Source: Mytilinidion resinicola (Eukaryota; Ascomycota; Dothideomycetes; Mytilinidiales; Mytilinidiaceae). From it: a stretch of DNA of 64,000 nucleotides. Numbering within the stretch: position 1 is the stretch's first letter; every line of letters begins with the position of its first letter. A model generated the notes under the pieces. The model was not told the DNA's origin. It saw only the letters and a program-made list of their open reading frames with translations, and made no database searches. Below are positions 1-10,350 of this stretch, in pieces. Position numbers and translations under genes: made by a program. The stretch spans positions 1,233,838 to 1,297,837 of the forward strand of contig NW_022985441.1 in the NCBI RefSeq assembly GCF_010093595.1, in the 5' to 3' direction.

Positions 1-2
1 AT

Positions 3-794
3 CAACAGCCTTTCAACAACCGTACCATGGAGTTCGTCAACAAGGTCATTGAGTTTCAGAAGGTTGCAGAGCAGTCTCCGGGTCCCAATACTTCCGCCGC
101 ATTCTGCCAGAACGTCATCGAGCTCCAGAAGCTGCATCGGCGTGAATCAGAGCGCGAGGCGCGTCTTGGACTGTCGCCTGTGACGAACGGCAGTGATTCA
201 CTCGCCGAATCGCAGTACGGCAATGGTCACTCGATGGCGCTGCAGCGTTCTCCCGCCGAGAACACGAATCATCACTCGCTTCCACGTGGATTCCAGATGG
301 GCGCGTTCAACAAAACTGGCTCCTCTACCGGCCCTCAGCGTGTCTACCCGGGCCACTACGACTACGTTCCGCCAACTCCAGGCCACAACCCCGTTGGCAC
401 CATTGGCGCTGGTCGTAGCAAGGACCAACGTGTTTCTGGTCTCGACGGAGCTATGGACGAGCTCGCTGAGATGATTGAGCCGGTCACGATCACGAGTGTC
501 GACAATGACAGTGCTGAGGCCTCCTGCTTCAGGTCCTCTTCCAATAAGGCTGGCAAGCGGAAGTCTTCCTCTCCAACCAAGGGTCCTGCTTCTTCCAACA
601 AGGCCAGCAGGCAGTCTCCCGCCAAGGCCGGTCTTGAGAATGCCTTGAACCGGGTCCGCTCCCACAAGCAGGAGGACACCAAGGAGGAGAAGGCCAAGTG
701 GCGCGAGGACTGGCGCAAGCGCTTCCGCCAGATCAAGGCCAAGGAGGCCGAGGAGATCGAGCAATACAAGAAAGCTAATCCGCTCTCGAACTAA
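3..794 (+). CDS. Unrecognised protein, 5' end cut by window edge
   Basis: The reading frame is open from the window edge, so the first visible ATG at 27 may be internal. The visible part from that ATG is 255 residues. It is polar and probably disordered, with Ser/Lys-rich stretches at about residues 165-205. The last 50 residues are strongly charged and helical in character, ending in a Lys/Arg/Glu-rich segment that contains WREDWRKRF. No domain is recognised. The basic, coiled C-terminus could suit a nuclear or nucleic-acid-binding protein, but that is a guess. No intron is needed in the visible part. Confidence 0.6.
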   Translation, partial: QQPFNNRTMEFVNKVIEFQKVAEQSPGPNTSAAFCQNVIELQKLHRRESEREARLGLSPVTNGSDSLAESQYGNGHSMALQRSPAENTNHHSLPRGFQMGAFNKTGSSTGPQRVYPGHYDYVPPTPGHNPVGTIGAGRSKDQRVSGLDGAMDELAEMIEPVTITSVDNDSAEASCFRSSSNKAGKRKSSSPTKGPASSNKASRQSPAKAGLENALNRVRSHKQEDTKEEKAKWREDWRKRFRQIKAKEAEEIEQYKKANPLSN

Positions 795-2547
795 GCATCA
801 ACGGCACGGGATGACTGCTTGCGGAACAAAAGTCTTACCTTACATCGCTTCTCGCAACCTTTTCATCTCGACGTCGACGACGCACCTTTGGATGCTGGCG
901 TAGCCATTGCCTCTGGAAATTCTCTTTTGGGACTGCGGCGTACAAGTCATTCTGCATATCCGTTTCACTTGGAATGGACAGGAGTTTGATCGACACGACG
1001 ACTATTCTGTTTCACGGCACAACGACTATTCTGTCTTCGGACGACTCTCTACGTGATGGGACAACATGTTCTATTCGAGTATATCTTATTTGACGGACCA
1101 CTCTCTGCAAGGACCTTTTGGAACGGCTATCCTCTTCTGTGATGGACATTTGCAATGGTCATGCTATCGGCGGCGGACACTCGGAGCGACCGTCCTCTTC
1201 TGCGATGGACTTTCTGGATTGTCTACCCTCGACGATGGGTTTCGTCATGGAGTTTTGCTTATGGTTTCACCCTGCTTTCACACTTCCCTAATGCTCCTTT
1301 CCCAACCCCATCACCCTGCTTTCACAAAATCATCACAGTGCTTTCATCTTGCTTTCACACCCCATCACACAGTCCCCAGCTTTGATTTCCCTTTAAAAAC
1401 CCACAAAACCATACTTCAAAAGTTGCACAATCTGTACAGTCCTAGAGCAATAGGGCTTTTCTCTTCTATGATTCTTCTCGGCGGGCATGTACCTAGGTAC
1501 CAGATTCAATGGGAAGTTCAAATATGTATTAAACCGAGGCCCCTATGTCGTGATGTCGTCGTGATGTGTTGAAGTGAAGCAAGGAACGACTGACGTCTCT
1601 AACCATGGCGCCGATCTTGGAGCGAGCAAATAGCAGCTCGCCAAGATGCGGCAGCAAAGCTGGCAGCGGAGCCATGGCACCAAGGCGAGATAGGTATCGT
1701 GCTTCCGCAGCTGAAGGTCGCTACTACAAAGGTACAGTTAGTCGACCAATGGCGCAGGTCTCGAATTCACGGTAGAAGATGCAGCAGATATTGCAGGCAT
1801 GGGCGGTCCAGAGCGGACGCGTTGCCTGCAGCGTCCCGCCCCCAGTTGGGCAGTTTTGAGCGGAAACATATCAGCATCGGGGTGTGGATTATTATCGTGT
1901 GCAATTGCGTGCCCGGGGGTTTTGCGTAGCTGATTGGAAATCAGCGGAGGTAGCCATCCCGCTCGTCAGGGCGTGGGATGCTTTGTGCGAGGCGCAGCAG
2001 AGGCTCCAGACGCCCCGGCCGGCGAGACAGAGCCAGCTGCTATTCACATCAGGCAGGTCGTGTGAGGGGCCAGAAGAGGGCGCTGCAGGTGGCCACGGCG
2101 GGCAATTGGTGCGCAGCCGCAGTGTGGCATGGCGAGCATGAGCAGATGCTACGGCCACTGTCAAACCTGCTGTTGTATGCCGGCGCTGTGCCTGTAGAAC
2201 TGGCCCGTCGTGGCACGGTGCTGGTTCCCCACCAAAGGACGCCCGTGTACGCTGCTCCCCAGCCGGTGCTCAGCAATCACCACCGCTCGCATTCCTGACC
2301 TGAGCGCCGCGACATACTTCGACTGCCACCCCATTCTTCTTACTCGTCCTCTCCCGCACCTCGACATCCTCGCCCGACCACCCTGCTTCCAGCCGGCGAG
2401 CCCCCGCAAACCCACTGAGAGGGGACATGGCTATCTGACCAGGGCTCCTAACCACCAGCCTGATCACCACCACCGCCTTCTCACTGCAACCCGCGAGCCT
2501 TCGCCTGAGCCGCTCCTCGAATGCACCGCACGCCGTAGCCCGCCTCC
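795..2547. other. Long intergenic region with imperfect short repeats
   Basis: No convincing gene is seen; the ORFs here lack recognisable domains. Around 985-1220 phrases such as 'cgactattctgt' and 'cctcttctg(t/c)gatgga' recur imperfectly. Around 1265-1365 the phrase 'ctgctttcacac' or a close variant recurs four times. The last few hundred bases are C-rich and may be the promoter and 5' leader of the kinase gene that starts at 2548. Confidence 0.5.
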
Positions 2548-4697
2548 ATGACACAACTCTTCAGCTCCGCCTCGGGGCACTCGACGCTGCCGCCCGAGAA
2601 ACAGCGCTCCTTCTCCGGCCTCCCTTTATCTTCCAACAAGGCCGTCAATGGCTCCAACAGCCAAGTCTCCCAGAAAATAAAAAACTTCTTCCGCATCAAC
2701 AGCCTGGGCAACAATGACAACAAGGAGCGGAAGCAGTCCGACGATGGCGTGCCTCCGCCCAACAAGTCCGAGTCCAAGTCGTTCCGCCAGTCGAGATTCT
2801 TGCCACACATCAATCGGAATCGATCCACCACTGTAGCTAGTGAAGGCAATCCTCTCGATGAGGGCCTGTCGCCCACCGCTCATTCCAATCCATACTTCAT
2901 TCACCAGGGGCCGCCACCCCTGCGCCATCACAATGAGGGCAGCGTGCCCCCATCTCCGCCAGACACGCCGCGGATTACCACAACCAAGGTTGACGGCGTC
3001 AGTGGAGCCAATGACCAAGCCACAACAGCCGGCAAGGAAGAACTCGCTCGGAAACTGCGTCGCGTGGCATCTGCCCCCAACGCCCAAGGCCTGTTCAGTA
3101 GCAGCAAAAACGACGGCCGGCCTCAGACCGCAGAGCTCGGGAAGGAGCCTCTGGTACAACATGCCAATTCATCGACATTAAGCATGGTCGAAACCCTGAC
3201 GGATAATGGACACCTCATGCCAGTCGTTCCTCAAAATGGCATCCCGTCGCCTGGACAGATCCGAAATGCCGTAGCATTCAGGAGAACGTACAGCTCCAAT
3301 TCGATAAAGGTGCGGAATGTGGAGGTTGGGCCCGCCAGTTTTGATAAGATCAAGTTGATTGGCAAGGGAGACGTTGGGAAGGTCTATCTCGTTCGAGAAA
3401 AGAAGTCCAGCAGATTATATGCTATGAAAGGTGGGATCCTGCTTCCCAACTAAGGCACCAATACTAACCATATATAGTTTTAAGCAAGAAGGAAATGATC
3501 AAGCGGAACAAGATCAAGCGCGCTCTTGCAGAGCAAGAGATTCTTGCAACCAGCAATCATCCGTTCATCGTTACTCTATATCACTCCTTCCAGTCCGAGG
3601 ACCATCTATACCTGTGCATGGAATACTGCAGCGGAGGAGAATTTTTCAGAGGTATGCATTTCAACGAGACAGAAAGGTTCTATGCTAACAGATCTAGCTC
3701 TTCAAACTCGACCGAACAAGTGCGTGGACGAAGATGCTGCGAGATTCTACGCTGCCGAGGTCACAGCCGCTCTAGAATATCTCCATCTCATGGGTTTCAT
3801 TTACCGTGATCTGAAACCAGAAAGTGAGCAACTCATATCGTTACTTACGTCCATTACTAATTCTTCCAGACATTCTCCTGCATCAGTCAGGTCACATCAT
3901 GTTGTCAGATTTCGATCTCTCGAAACAGTCAGACCCAGGAGGGAGGCCCACAATGATTGTCAATGGCCGAAACGGAACCTCATCAAGTAACCTACCTACG
4001 ATCGACACGAAGTCGTGTATAGCGAACTTCAGGACGAATTCGTTTGTGGGAACCGAGGAATACATCGCGCCGGAGGTCATCAAGGGCTGCGGACACACAA
4101 GTGCGGTGGATTGGTGGACGCTGGGTATATTGGTCTACGAGATGTTGTATGGTACGACGCCATTCAAGGGTAAAAATCGGAACGCAACATTCGCGAACAT
4201 TCTCAGAGATGACGTGCCTTTCCCAGAAGGCTCTGGAGCTCCGTCTGTCTCAAAGTAAGTCTATCCCGCGCTCTTTGTCGAGCCTTGAACTCGAACTAAT
4301 CTTTCAAAGTCTTTGCAAATCCCTCGTCCGCAAACTCTTGATAAAGGACGAGCTTCGCCGCCTCGGATCGCGTGCCGGCGCCTCAGACGTAAAAACGCAC
4401 CCCTTCTTCCGCACAACGCAGTGGGCGCTACTACGACATACGAAGCCCCCCATGATTCCACACCAAGGACGCGGCATTGATACTGTCAACTTCCGCAACG
4501 TGAAGGAGAGCCAGAGTGTAGATATAAGCGCAGCGAGAGCCAAAGGCGTGCCGTTAGATTCCGGTCTCTCGACACCAGGCGCTGAGATTGCAGATCCGTT
4601 TGAAGACTTCAACAGCGTGACATTACACCACGACGGCGACGATCAGAACCAGCAACAGCTTCAGCAAGAGGACTACGGGCAGAGTAACAGGAGGTAG
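2548..4697 (+). CDS. nrc-2: AGC-family Ser/Thr protein kinase, Nrc-2/Fpk1 (Kin82) type
   Basis: Five exons (2548-3430, 3478-3651, 3698-3823, 3870-4254, 4310-4697) encode 651 residues; the exon lengths sum to a multiple of three. The first 265 residues are Ser/Pro-rich and disordered. The kinase domain starts with the Gly-loop [12 protein letters not shown] and the ATP lysine in YAMKVLSKKE. It has the catalytic loop YRDLKPEN, DFDLSK in place of the usual DFG, and the P+1 region [13 protein letters not shown] plus an insert before the activation segment marks the flippase-kinase/Nrc-2 branch of AGC kinases. The C-terminal tail contains the [18 protein letters not shown] block. Family members regulate aminophospholipid flippases and polarity, and in Neurospora conidiation; the role here is inferred. 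The gene looks intact. Confidence 0.93.
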
Positions 4698-5504
4698 GCG
4701 TAGCTAATGAGGTTGGCACGCGCAAAAGGTGTTAGGGGATGTTGAACAGAAAAAGAACTGTGTTATACCTTTATCTCTTTATCTGACGCTCTACTCGGAC
4801 TTATCATAGCATGTGCCCGAGACTTTTAGGAGCCATTAGCGTGTTGGCTTTCCTTGAACTCACTCACTCCTTCGTAGAGCAGGGTCAGGCAGGCGGTGAC
4901 GGCGGAGAACTTGTTTTGTGCATCTCGTTTTTTATCCTTCTCATCCTCCTGTCTGGGGCATTGTTCGACTGGCATGGGGCTTCTCTACTGACTTGCTCTC
5001 TCTCTCTCTCTTTCTCTTCATCGAATCAGCATTTGTTTAATCATCCACGAGGAGGAAGAGCGTGTTATTTTTTTCCATTTGGGGGGCTTTTAGCATCGTG
5101 GCGCTGAAACCTCGTTCACGTACGCTTTTTTGCTTCTTTTTGCGAGTCACTTTCTCATTTACTTGTGGATATGTTTCAGGCGTTTTCCAGTGCTGGGGCT
5201 TGGGAGTAAGCGGGTTCTTTTGCGGGAATTTTTTTTTTCTCTGGTAGTTATAAAGTGCGAAAGTAGCGGATTAAAGCGGTTTTTTTTTACTATTTGAGAA
5301 GTTGTGTTGTGTGGTGTGGAAGTTTTGTCCGGTGATTGAAGTGAGCCGTGGTTAGTGTTGGGCAGCCACTTTCCAAGAACTCGAAATTGAGGATCTCCTC
5401 AAGTTGACACGAAACACGATTTCTACCTGGTAAGTTTGCCTTTCCAAGAATTCGAGATTGAAATCTCTTCAAATTGACACGAACACGATTTCTACCTGCT
5501 ACGT
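4698..5504. other. Intergenic region, T-rich, with a tandem duplication
   Basis: No gene is recognised downstream of the kinase. The stretch has many poly-T runs (for example near 5070, 5230 and 5280) on the plus strand and a CT microsatellite near 4995-5020. It ends in the 70-bp duplication annotated separately. The first part probably holds the kinase 3' UTR. Confidence 0.5.
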
Positions 5505-5510
5505 TTGCCT
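5370..5510. repeat. Two-copy tandem duplication, unit about 70 bp
   Basis: Copy 1 runs from 5370 to 5440 and copy 2 from 5441 to about 5510. Both begin tttccaaga(a/g)-ttcgaaattg-like, carry 'ttgacacgaa(a)cacgatttctacct', and end '(a/c)gtttgcctt'. They differ at roughly a dozen positions. Copy 2 runs directly into the small acidic ORF, so the duplication may lie in its promoter or 5' leader. Confidence 0.8.
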
Positions 5511-5534
5511 TATCAAAAGCTTTTTGAGGAGATC

Positions 5535-5726
5535 ATGGCTTCGAGCTCGGAGGACACTATGGGTGTGCTCGACGTACCCGATCTTGTTTACGATGAAACC
5601 GACTCCGACGATGAGGACGACGACGATGAGCACACCGACTCGGAAAACTCGTCCGACACAGACTCCTCTGATGACGACTCCGACGACGACGGCGACGGCG
5701 ACGTTCAAGACACGAGTCCAGTCTAG
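5535..5726 (+). CDS. Small Asp/Ser-rich acidic ORF, doubtful
   Basis: A 63-residue frame starts at the ATG in 'gagatcATGGCTTCG'. From residue 20 it is almost entirely Asp, Glu and Ser. Low-complexity frames like this can arise without selection, and no domain is present. It may be the first exon of a longer gene continuing into the Glu-rich frame at 5757, but I found no convincing intron that joins the two in frame. Confidence 0.25.
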   Translation: MASSSEDTMGVLDVPDLVYDETDSDDEDDDDEHTDSENSSDTDSSDDDSDDDGDGDVQDTSPV

Positions 5727-5756
5727 TCTCGGGCTTTTCAAATGTCGTTCTGACCA

Positions 5757-6029
5757 ATGCTGACGCTCGAGGGCGAGGAGTTCATTGAGATGTTGGAACG
5801 GTTGGCGGAGGCGCGGAGGGTGCGGGAGGCGGCGTGGGAAGCTGAGCACGTGGAGCGGACGGGCGGGGAGGAGGCGGAGGGGGAAAGGGGGGGCGGGGAT
5901 GAGAAGAAGGAGGAGGAGGAGGAGGTGGAGGAGGAGAAGCCTGATTGGCCCAACAAAATAGGCTGCTCCAGTGACAATCTCTCCTTTACTTTCTTCGCAA
6001 TCGATGAGGACAGAGGATCTATTGAATAG
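5757..6029 (+). CDS. Small Glu-rich ORF, doubtful
   Basis: The 90-residue frame has a helical, Glu/Arg-rich first half (LEGEEFIEMLERLAEARRV) and a poly-Glu/Gly stretch. It then has an ordinary-looking tail that runs into the decayed helicase-like region. No known domain is seen. It may be part of the same locus as the acidic ORF just upstream, or part of a decayed mobile element. Confidence 0.2.
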   Translation: MLTLEGEEFIEMLERLAEARRVREAAWEAEHVERTGGEEAEGERGGGDEKKEEEEEVEEEKPDWPNKIGCSSDNLSFTFFAIDEDRGSIE

Positions 6030-6242
6030 TACGATACTAATATCATGGGATGCTTCAAATACTTAAACGAAGTTTGCCCCAAAGCTGGATGGGCGAGCAA
6101 AATGATTGCGATTATGATACAAATATACCCCGAACAACAATACAATGCCTGAGCATCTGAGAGCTGGCGTACGTTCTTCCGGTTCGACCATATTCTCCAA
6201 GGAAAGAGGCCACGAGGGGCTTCGGAGACGCTCTCACTGCGA

Positions 6243-6539
6243 ATGCTTGATGCTTCCAAGCGTGGTCAAATGCGTAGGAAAAGTGAGACTGATTTACTAG
6301 CCGTTGCTCGGAGACTGTACAATGCGCCGGACCTGCAATTCCGGGTCCCTGGCCAGCGGAATGGCGTGCTTCCCATTATGGGGCCTCAGCCAGCCGAGCA
6401 GGTGGTTCTGGTAATAGGAACCGGCTCCGGTAAGACTTTGGTCGTCATGATTGGGGCCCAAGTAAATCTCCAATTGCGTCGTCCACTCCGAAGTACGCAG
6501 CTAAGCGCAGGCCAGTTATTTGCTTCTATAAGTAACTAG
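6243..6539 (+). pseudogene. Fragment of a RecQ/DEAD-type helicase from a mobile element
   Basis: The 98-residue frame contains FRVPGQRNGVLPIM (a Q-motif-like lead-in) and then VLVIGTGSGKTLVVMIGAQV. This matches helicase motif I (Walker A, GxGSGKT) with its usual surroundings in the RecQ-like helicases that fungal transposable elements carry. Motifs Ia to VI are missing, because the frame stops about 45 residues after the P-loop. The rest of the gene is not visible on either side, so this is a relic. The assignment rests on motif order only. Confidence 0.55.
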
Positions 6540-6610
6540 GAAACACCGCACTCTAAGGAAAATTTCTACTTCTTAGGCAAATCCAAAGTAAGGTTCCAGA
6601 ATGTTGGTCG

Positions 6611-8551
6611 TTATATAATTGCAATCTCTTGTGGCTCAACCTCGTCACGCCACTTTGTGAGAGCACTGCGTCTCTGGGCTGCGTCGCTGGAATTCAAATA
6701 CCAGTGAAATGTGGCTAGTCCGACACGCTGAAAGCAGTCGCCGGATGGAAGAAGGAATAATCCGGTAGAGGTAAATTCTGAATGATACCACCCTTGTTTT
6801 GTATAAAACTCCAAATATTGTACTCGTATAAAGTCGATGCCGTTTTCTTGCTCTACTAAGGAATCGAGTTCGATCTCAGTAATGTCCCAGCTTATATCGA
6901 CGCACACAGGTTCCCCTTCAGGCATAAAAGAATCCTCGACAGTCTCGGAACTCCCCACAGTGTCTTCGCTAATACGAACTTCGTGTACTTTGTCCGGGAA
7001 ATATTTTTGAGGTTTTAGACGTCCTCTGACGACAAGTTAGCCGGATTCAACAGCACCGAATAGTAAGTTAGAGAATTTCAGCTGTGTCTCGCACTTCAAT
7101 ACCTCAACTTGGAAATCCCCCCCGGTGTCATGATTGGTCGAACAAGAAACACAATCAGCTAAAGCCCATGACCACGTTGGTGCTATACATACAATTGCCG
7201 TTTCTTTTCAGGCATACCGCCAGACCCAGACGGACCCCTCCAGAGTAGTCCTTCAGGCATTGAGCCCCACCATATACCGGCTAGGTAACGATCTCTAAGG
7301 ATCTTTCCTGTCTCCTCGGCGATTGCTGCAACAGCGACAAGTCTATCCCCAGGCACGGCAACTTTTCGTCTACTGTATTCATTCACTAGCTCATACCACT
7401 CTTTCAATTCTTTTGGTACGCTATCGATTGTCCGGCCCGAGTTCACTTTACCTCCGTCCATATATTGGCTGCGTGGGTACGAAGACTTACAAACCCATAA
7501 TAAAGCCTGTGGTCCGTATCGTAAAATCCGAGGAGAAAGCAACTTTTCCTGGAGCGTCCAACCCCTCTCTTCTATTGGTTCTGGTCTTATGTTCAAGACT
7601 AAGCCGTAGAGAATAATAGATTCAAGTTCACCATTAGGGTAAATGTAGCCGATTTTAAAGATTTCATCAGGCCGGAGAAGTAAATCGCCTAAATCTCTTT
7701 CTCCTAGGAACCCAATATGGCTTCCCCATGCTCGCGATGCCAAAATAGTTATACAAGCCTGGCTATATATCTGTGGCATAGAGGAGATAATTTGAGCACA
7801 ATCGATAGGATCATCTTGAAGAATGCATAAAGCATCAACCCAAAGGTAACGTATCCGCAATTCTCGACAAGTGCGAACAGCATCCTATAGCGTCCTTGGA
7901 AGATCTTTATATTCAACATTTGGTTCTAGACGTTGGATATTCCGGGCCAAGGCGGTCAGGCCTGGTACTGGTCCCGAGCAATAGCTTAACGCCATGTAAG
8001 GAGCTACTTGTAAGCCCGATGTTTCCACAACCTTCAGCGTTTCTGGGAGCTGTTCTGTTCCTACGTCCAGTACTCTGGAGGGCATCTGAAGCGGTTGAAA
8101 CCCTGGGCAGGCGCCGTGGGGATTTTGGCACTCAGCCATCCAACCGCGTGCCAACCTGAATGTTTCCTCCGAATCGGGGGAGGTATTGAAGGGGCGCTTC
8201 TTGATGTATCTGGATGCAGGATTGTCTAGCGAGGTTTTAGTTGGTTCTATGCCTTTAGGTGATAAATAGACGCATATCATCGTTAACAGGTAAGACCTTA
8301 CCTTTGGCTGCATAAACACTTAGATGTTTTGATCCACTCGAGTATTTAAAGCGACCCTGGCCCCTAAGCTCTCCTGGGGCTACAAAGCTAGTTGATATAC
8401 TATTGTAATAGTCGCCTCCGTACTCCCCGATACTTAAACACAGCTTCAAGTACCAATCATCTTCAGGCTCGATGTAGCCTGGGGGCCGACTCAGAGCAAG
8501 AGCTCGGGTAGGTGTTATACTACCCCAAAGTGCACACTTTCTAACCCCCAC
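6611..8551 (-). pseudogene. HET-domain (heterokaryon incompatibility) protein, broken
   Basis: Reading leftward, an N-terminal exon (to 8302), a 49-nt intron (8253-8301) and a second exon join in frame. HET-domain landmarks follow in order: YMALSYCSG, DLPRTL-stop-DAVRTC, IRYLWVDALCILQDD, IYSQACITILAS, and IEERGWTLQEKLLSPR. The C-terminal block APTWSWA follows in another frame. Lesions are TAG at 7885-7887 where a Gln is expected, a frameshift near 7190-7200 just before APTWSWA, and TAA at 7037-7039. The usual SYCWG is SYCSG. Both stops fit C-to-T change of CAG/CAA. The true start is uncertain; 8551 is only the limit of the open frame, without an ATG. HET proteins trigger cell death on non-self fusion; this copy should be inactive. 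Confidence 0.85.
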
Positions 8552-8715
8552 TGTTCACGTGACCCTATGCCGGTGTGGCTGAGTTCGGCCCAGGCCTGGC
8601 TTAGCTTCGGCTCAGCGGCGCAGTCTTAGATGTACTCACTAGAAATTGTCAAGTTCGAGCAAGGGGCCTCAAATCTATCCTAGGTCACGAATTTGGGCCC
8701 CATTGTTATGATACT
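8500..8715. repeat. Dispersed repeat, copy 1 (direct match to 20,910-21,140)
   Basis: This stretch matches the copy near 20,910-21,140 in the same orientation. Shared landmarks are 'aaagtgcacac', 'tcacgtgaccctatgccg', 'tgtggctgagttcgg', 'cactagaaattgt' and 'ttgggcccca'. The other copy has about 60 extra bases between 'cggctcag' and 'gcggcgcagtct'. It overlaps the presumed 5' end of the HET pseudogene, so that gene's upstream part may be repeat-derived. Confidence 0.8.
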
Positions 8716-8771
8716 ACGCCAAAAGAACAGAACAACTGCAGGCAAATAAAGGGCTACATATACCCCACATG

Positions 8772-9105
8772 TGTCACGGTATCGACCCATGACACCCTCC
8801 CACTAAAGCCCTATCACAATTTGCGGCAAAACTCAGCATCTTACTGCACCACAACTTGCGGCAAAGCTCCGGCATTTTTGCTGCACCACAATTTGCAGCA
8901 AAATGTCAACCTCTATTTTTGTCACCTAACTCCGCAAGACCTCGCGCTATGCGCACGTCCCTCGCCCATTTACCTTCGCGTTCCCTGCCCTTGTCTTCCC
9001 GCCCCTTACACAACGTCTTAATTCTTCACCTAGTACTGTACTTAGCACCTAATCAACGCTCCCCCTTAAGCCCTTAAACCCCCTGCTTGTAGCACTATCG
9101 TGACA
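8772..9105. mobile_element. Possible solo LTR containing a 35-37 bp tandem repeat
   Basis: The segment starts TGTCACGGTATCGACC and can be ended at ...ATCGTGACA, so its ends form the inverted pair TGTCAC/GTGACA. The TG...CA ends and the palindromic 'tgtca...tgaca' lead are typical of fungal gypsy-type LTRs. Inside, three tandem units begin at 8815, 8850 and 8887 ('cacaa(t/c)ttgc(g/a)gcaaa'). No target-site duplication flanks the chosen ends (acatg versus gctac), so the boundaries or the identification may be wrong. Confidence 0.35.
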
Positions 9106-9224
9106 GCTACCTCCTATTAGTGTGGGGTGAAAGTTCTTATATAGATCCGCAAAGAGCATGCGGCCGAGCCCGTAATAGGCGCCAGAAGTAGTCTAATCGG
9201 CATGACGGGTCTGGAGAACGTCCT

Positions 9225-9370
9225 CGTAGTAAGATGCCGCCATCTTAAGGCTATGCCTGTCTCAAGACCATAGCCGTCTTAAGAATCTGCCGTCTTAAGA
9301 ACCTGCTATCGTAAGAACCTACCGTCGTAAGAGCCTACCGTCTTAAGAACCTTAAGACTAACTTACCTAG
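9225..9370 (-). repeat. 16-bp CTTAAGAC tandem array, copy A (inverted)
   Basis: On the minus strand this reads as about nine units of roughly 16 bp such as 'gttcttaagacggtag'. Each is built round c(t/c)taagac. The unit order at its end ('..gatggcggc / atcttactacgaggac / gttctccagac') parallels the array at 20,325-20,475 ('..gacagcggc / atctcaagacgaggac / gttccccagac'). The two are therefore copies of one structured array, not independent short repeats. Confidence 0.8.
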
Positions 9371-9850
9371 CTCATAGCCTATTTGTGCTCGGAATAGAAG
9401 TGGCCTAAAAACGGTCCCCTCTGGCTCTGGCTACTACGCTGGCGTTACCACTTCCCTAACAAATCTGACGCGCCAGCAACCATGGGGCCTATTCTAACCC
9501 CCTTTAAACACTAGCGCTTACCGGCGTCATGGGTCCTGTTCTGGCTCCCCTCTGGACATCGAAGACTCTTTCAAGGAGTTAAATTAGCAAATACGGCTAA
9601 AGGTGGGGCCATAGGCAACAAACTAAACGTGCAACATGTACATTTCCTCGTGCGATCCCCGTCTTCGTGCGATCCTCATCCTCGTACAATCTCCTCCCAC
9701 AAATGCTAGATCATTAGCGGGCGCAGAGAATGGACTTATATTATGATCTAGTTTTTAGATTATAGGTCCAAATCTAGTCGCCGTCAACGTTAAAATTACA
9801 GGGCTCTAGAAGCTGCACAGTTCTAAAAGTAAGACGGTATCCGGCGGCCG
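9370..9850. repeat. Diverged repeat related to 11,920-12,560, RIP-like changes
   Basis: Two blocks match the region right of the transposon. One is near 9440-9560 ('tctgacgcgccagc..catgggtcc.gttctggctcc', also near 11,925-11,985). The other is near 9718-9830 ('agagaatggactt.tattatgatct', also near 12,435-12,560). In the second block most differences are transitions, and here TA stands where the other copy has CA, TG or CG. A third phrase near 9392 ('tgtgctcggaatagaa..gtggcc.aaaaacgg') recurs near 21,850. No coding capacity is visible in this stretch or in 9850-10,350. Confidence 0.7.
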
Positions 9851-10350
9851 GAAGCGGCGATGGTAGGATATGTTTAAGCTCTATACAATGACAGCTCGTC
9901 GGCAGAGCGTTGGGGCCTTGGCGCAGGTGTACGCCTGAGATTGCTAGGCCCGTAAGCGTGAGTAGGACGAGCTGGAGTGGGATATTGGTTTGTTGTTGAC
10001 GGTATTATCGACTTTCTAAGGGCGGGAGGGCGGTTAGGCTTTCCTAAGGCAGTCTAGCTGTTGCAGTCGCGGATTGCAATCGCTGCGTACGAAGGTTGAC
10101 AGGTAATCGCAGTCGCTAAGTTGATGTTGAGCTGAGTGAGGCTCACGGAGAGGGGAGTTGGTGTCGAGGACTCCTAGGACGGTGTCATTGCGGAAGTTGG
10201 CATGGATAGCCTGGTGATGGAGGATTCATCTTCGAGCAAGACGACTTGTTGAGCTACCAAATGGTGAGATGGTCAGTAATTTAAGTGAAAATCCAAAGCG
10301 CGGCGGGGTGCAGAAAGGGCAGGAGGGTTCGGGACTAGTTAAGTTAATTA

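Noticed and set aside
1066..1572. 168-residue plus-strand ORF in the first intergenic region
   Set aside because: It is composed partly of short repeats and has no recognisable domain or supported splice structure.
5697..5780. An intron joining the acidic ORF (5535-5726) and the Glu-rich ORF (5757-6029)
   Set aside because: Candidate GT-AG pairs either break the frame or leave the branch site too close to the acceptor.
8255..8551. 8551 as the real start of the HET gene
   Set aside because: The codon there is GTG, not ATG, and the region overlaps a dispersed repeat; the true start is unknown.
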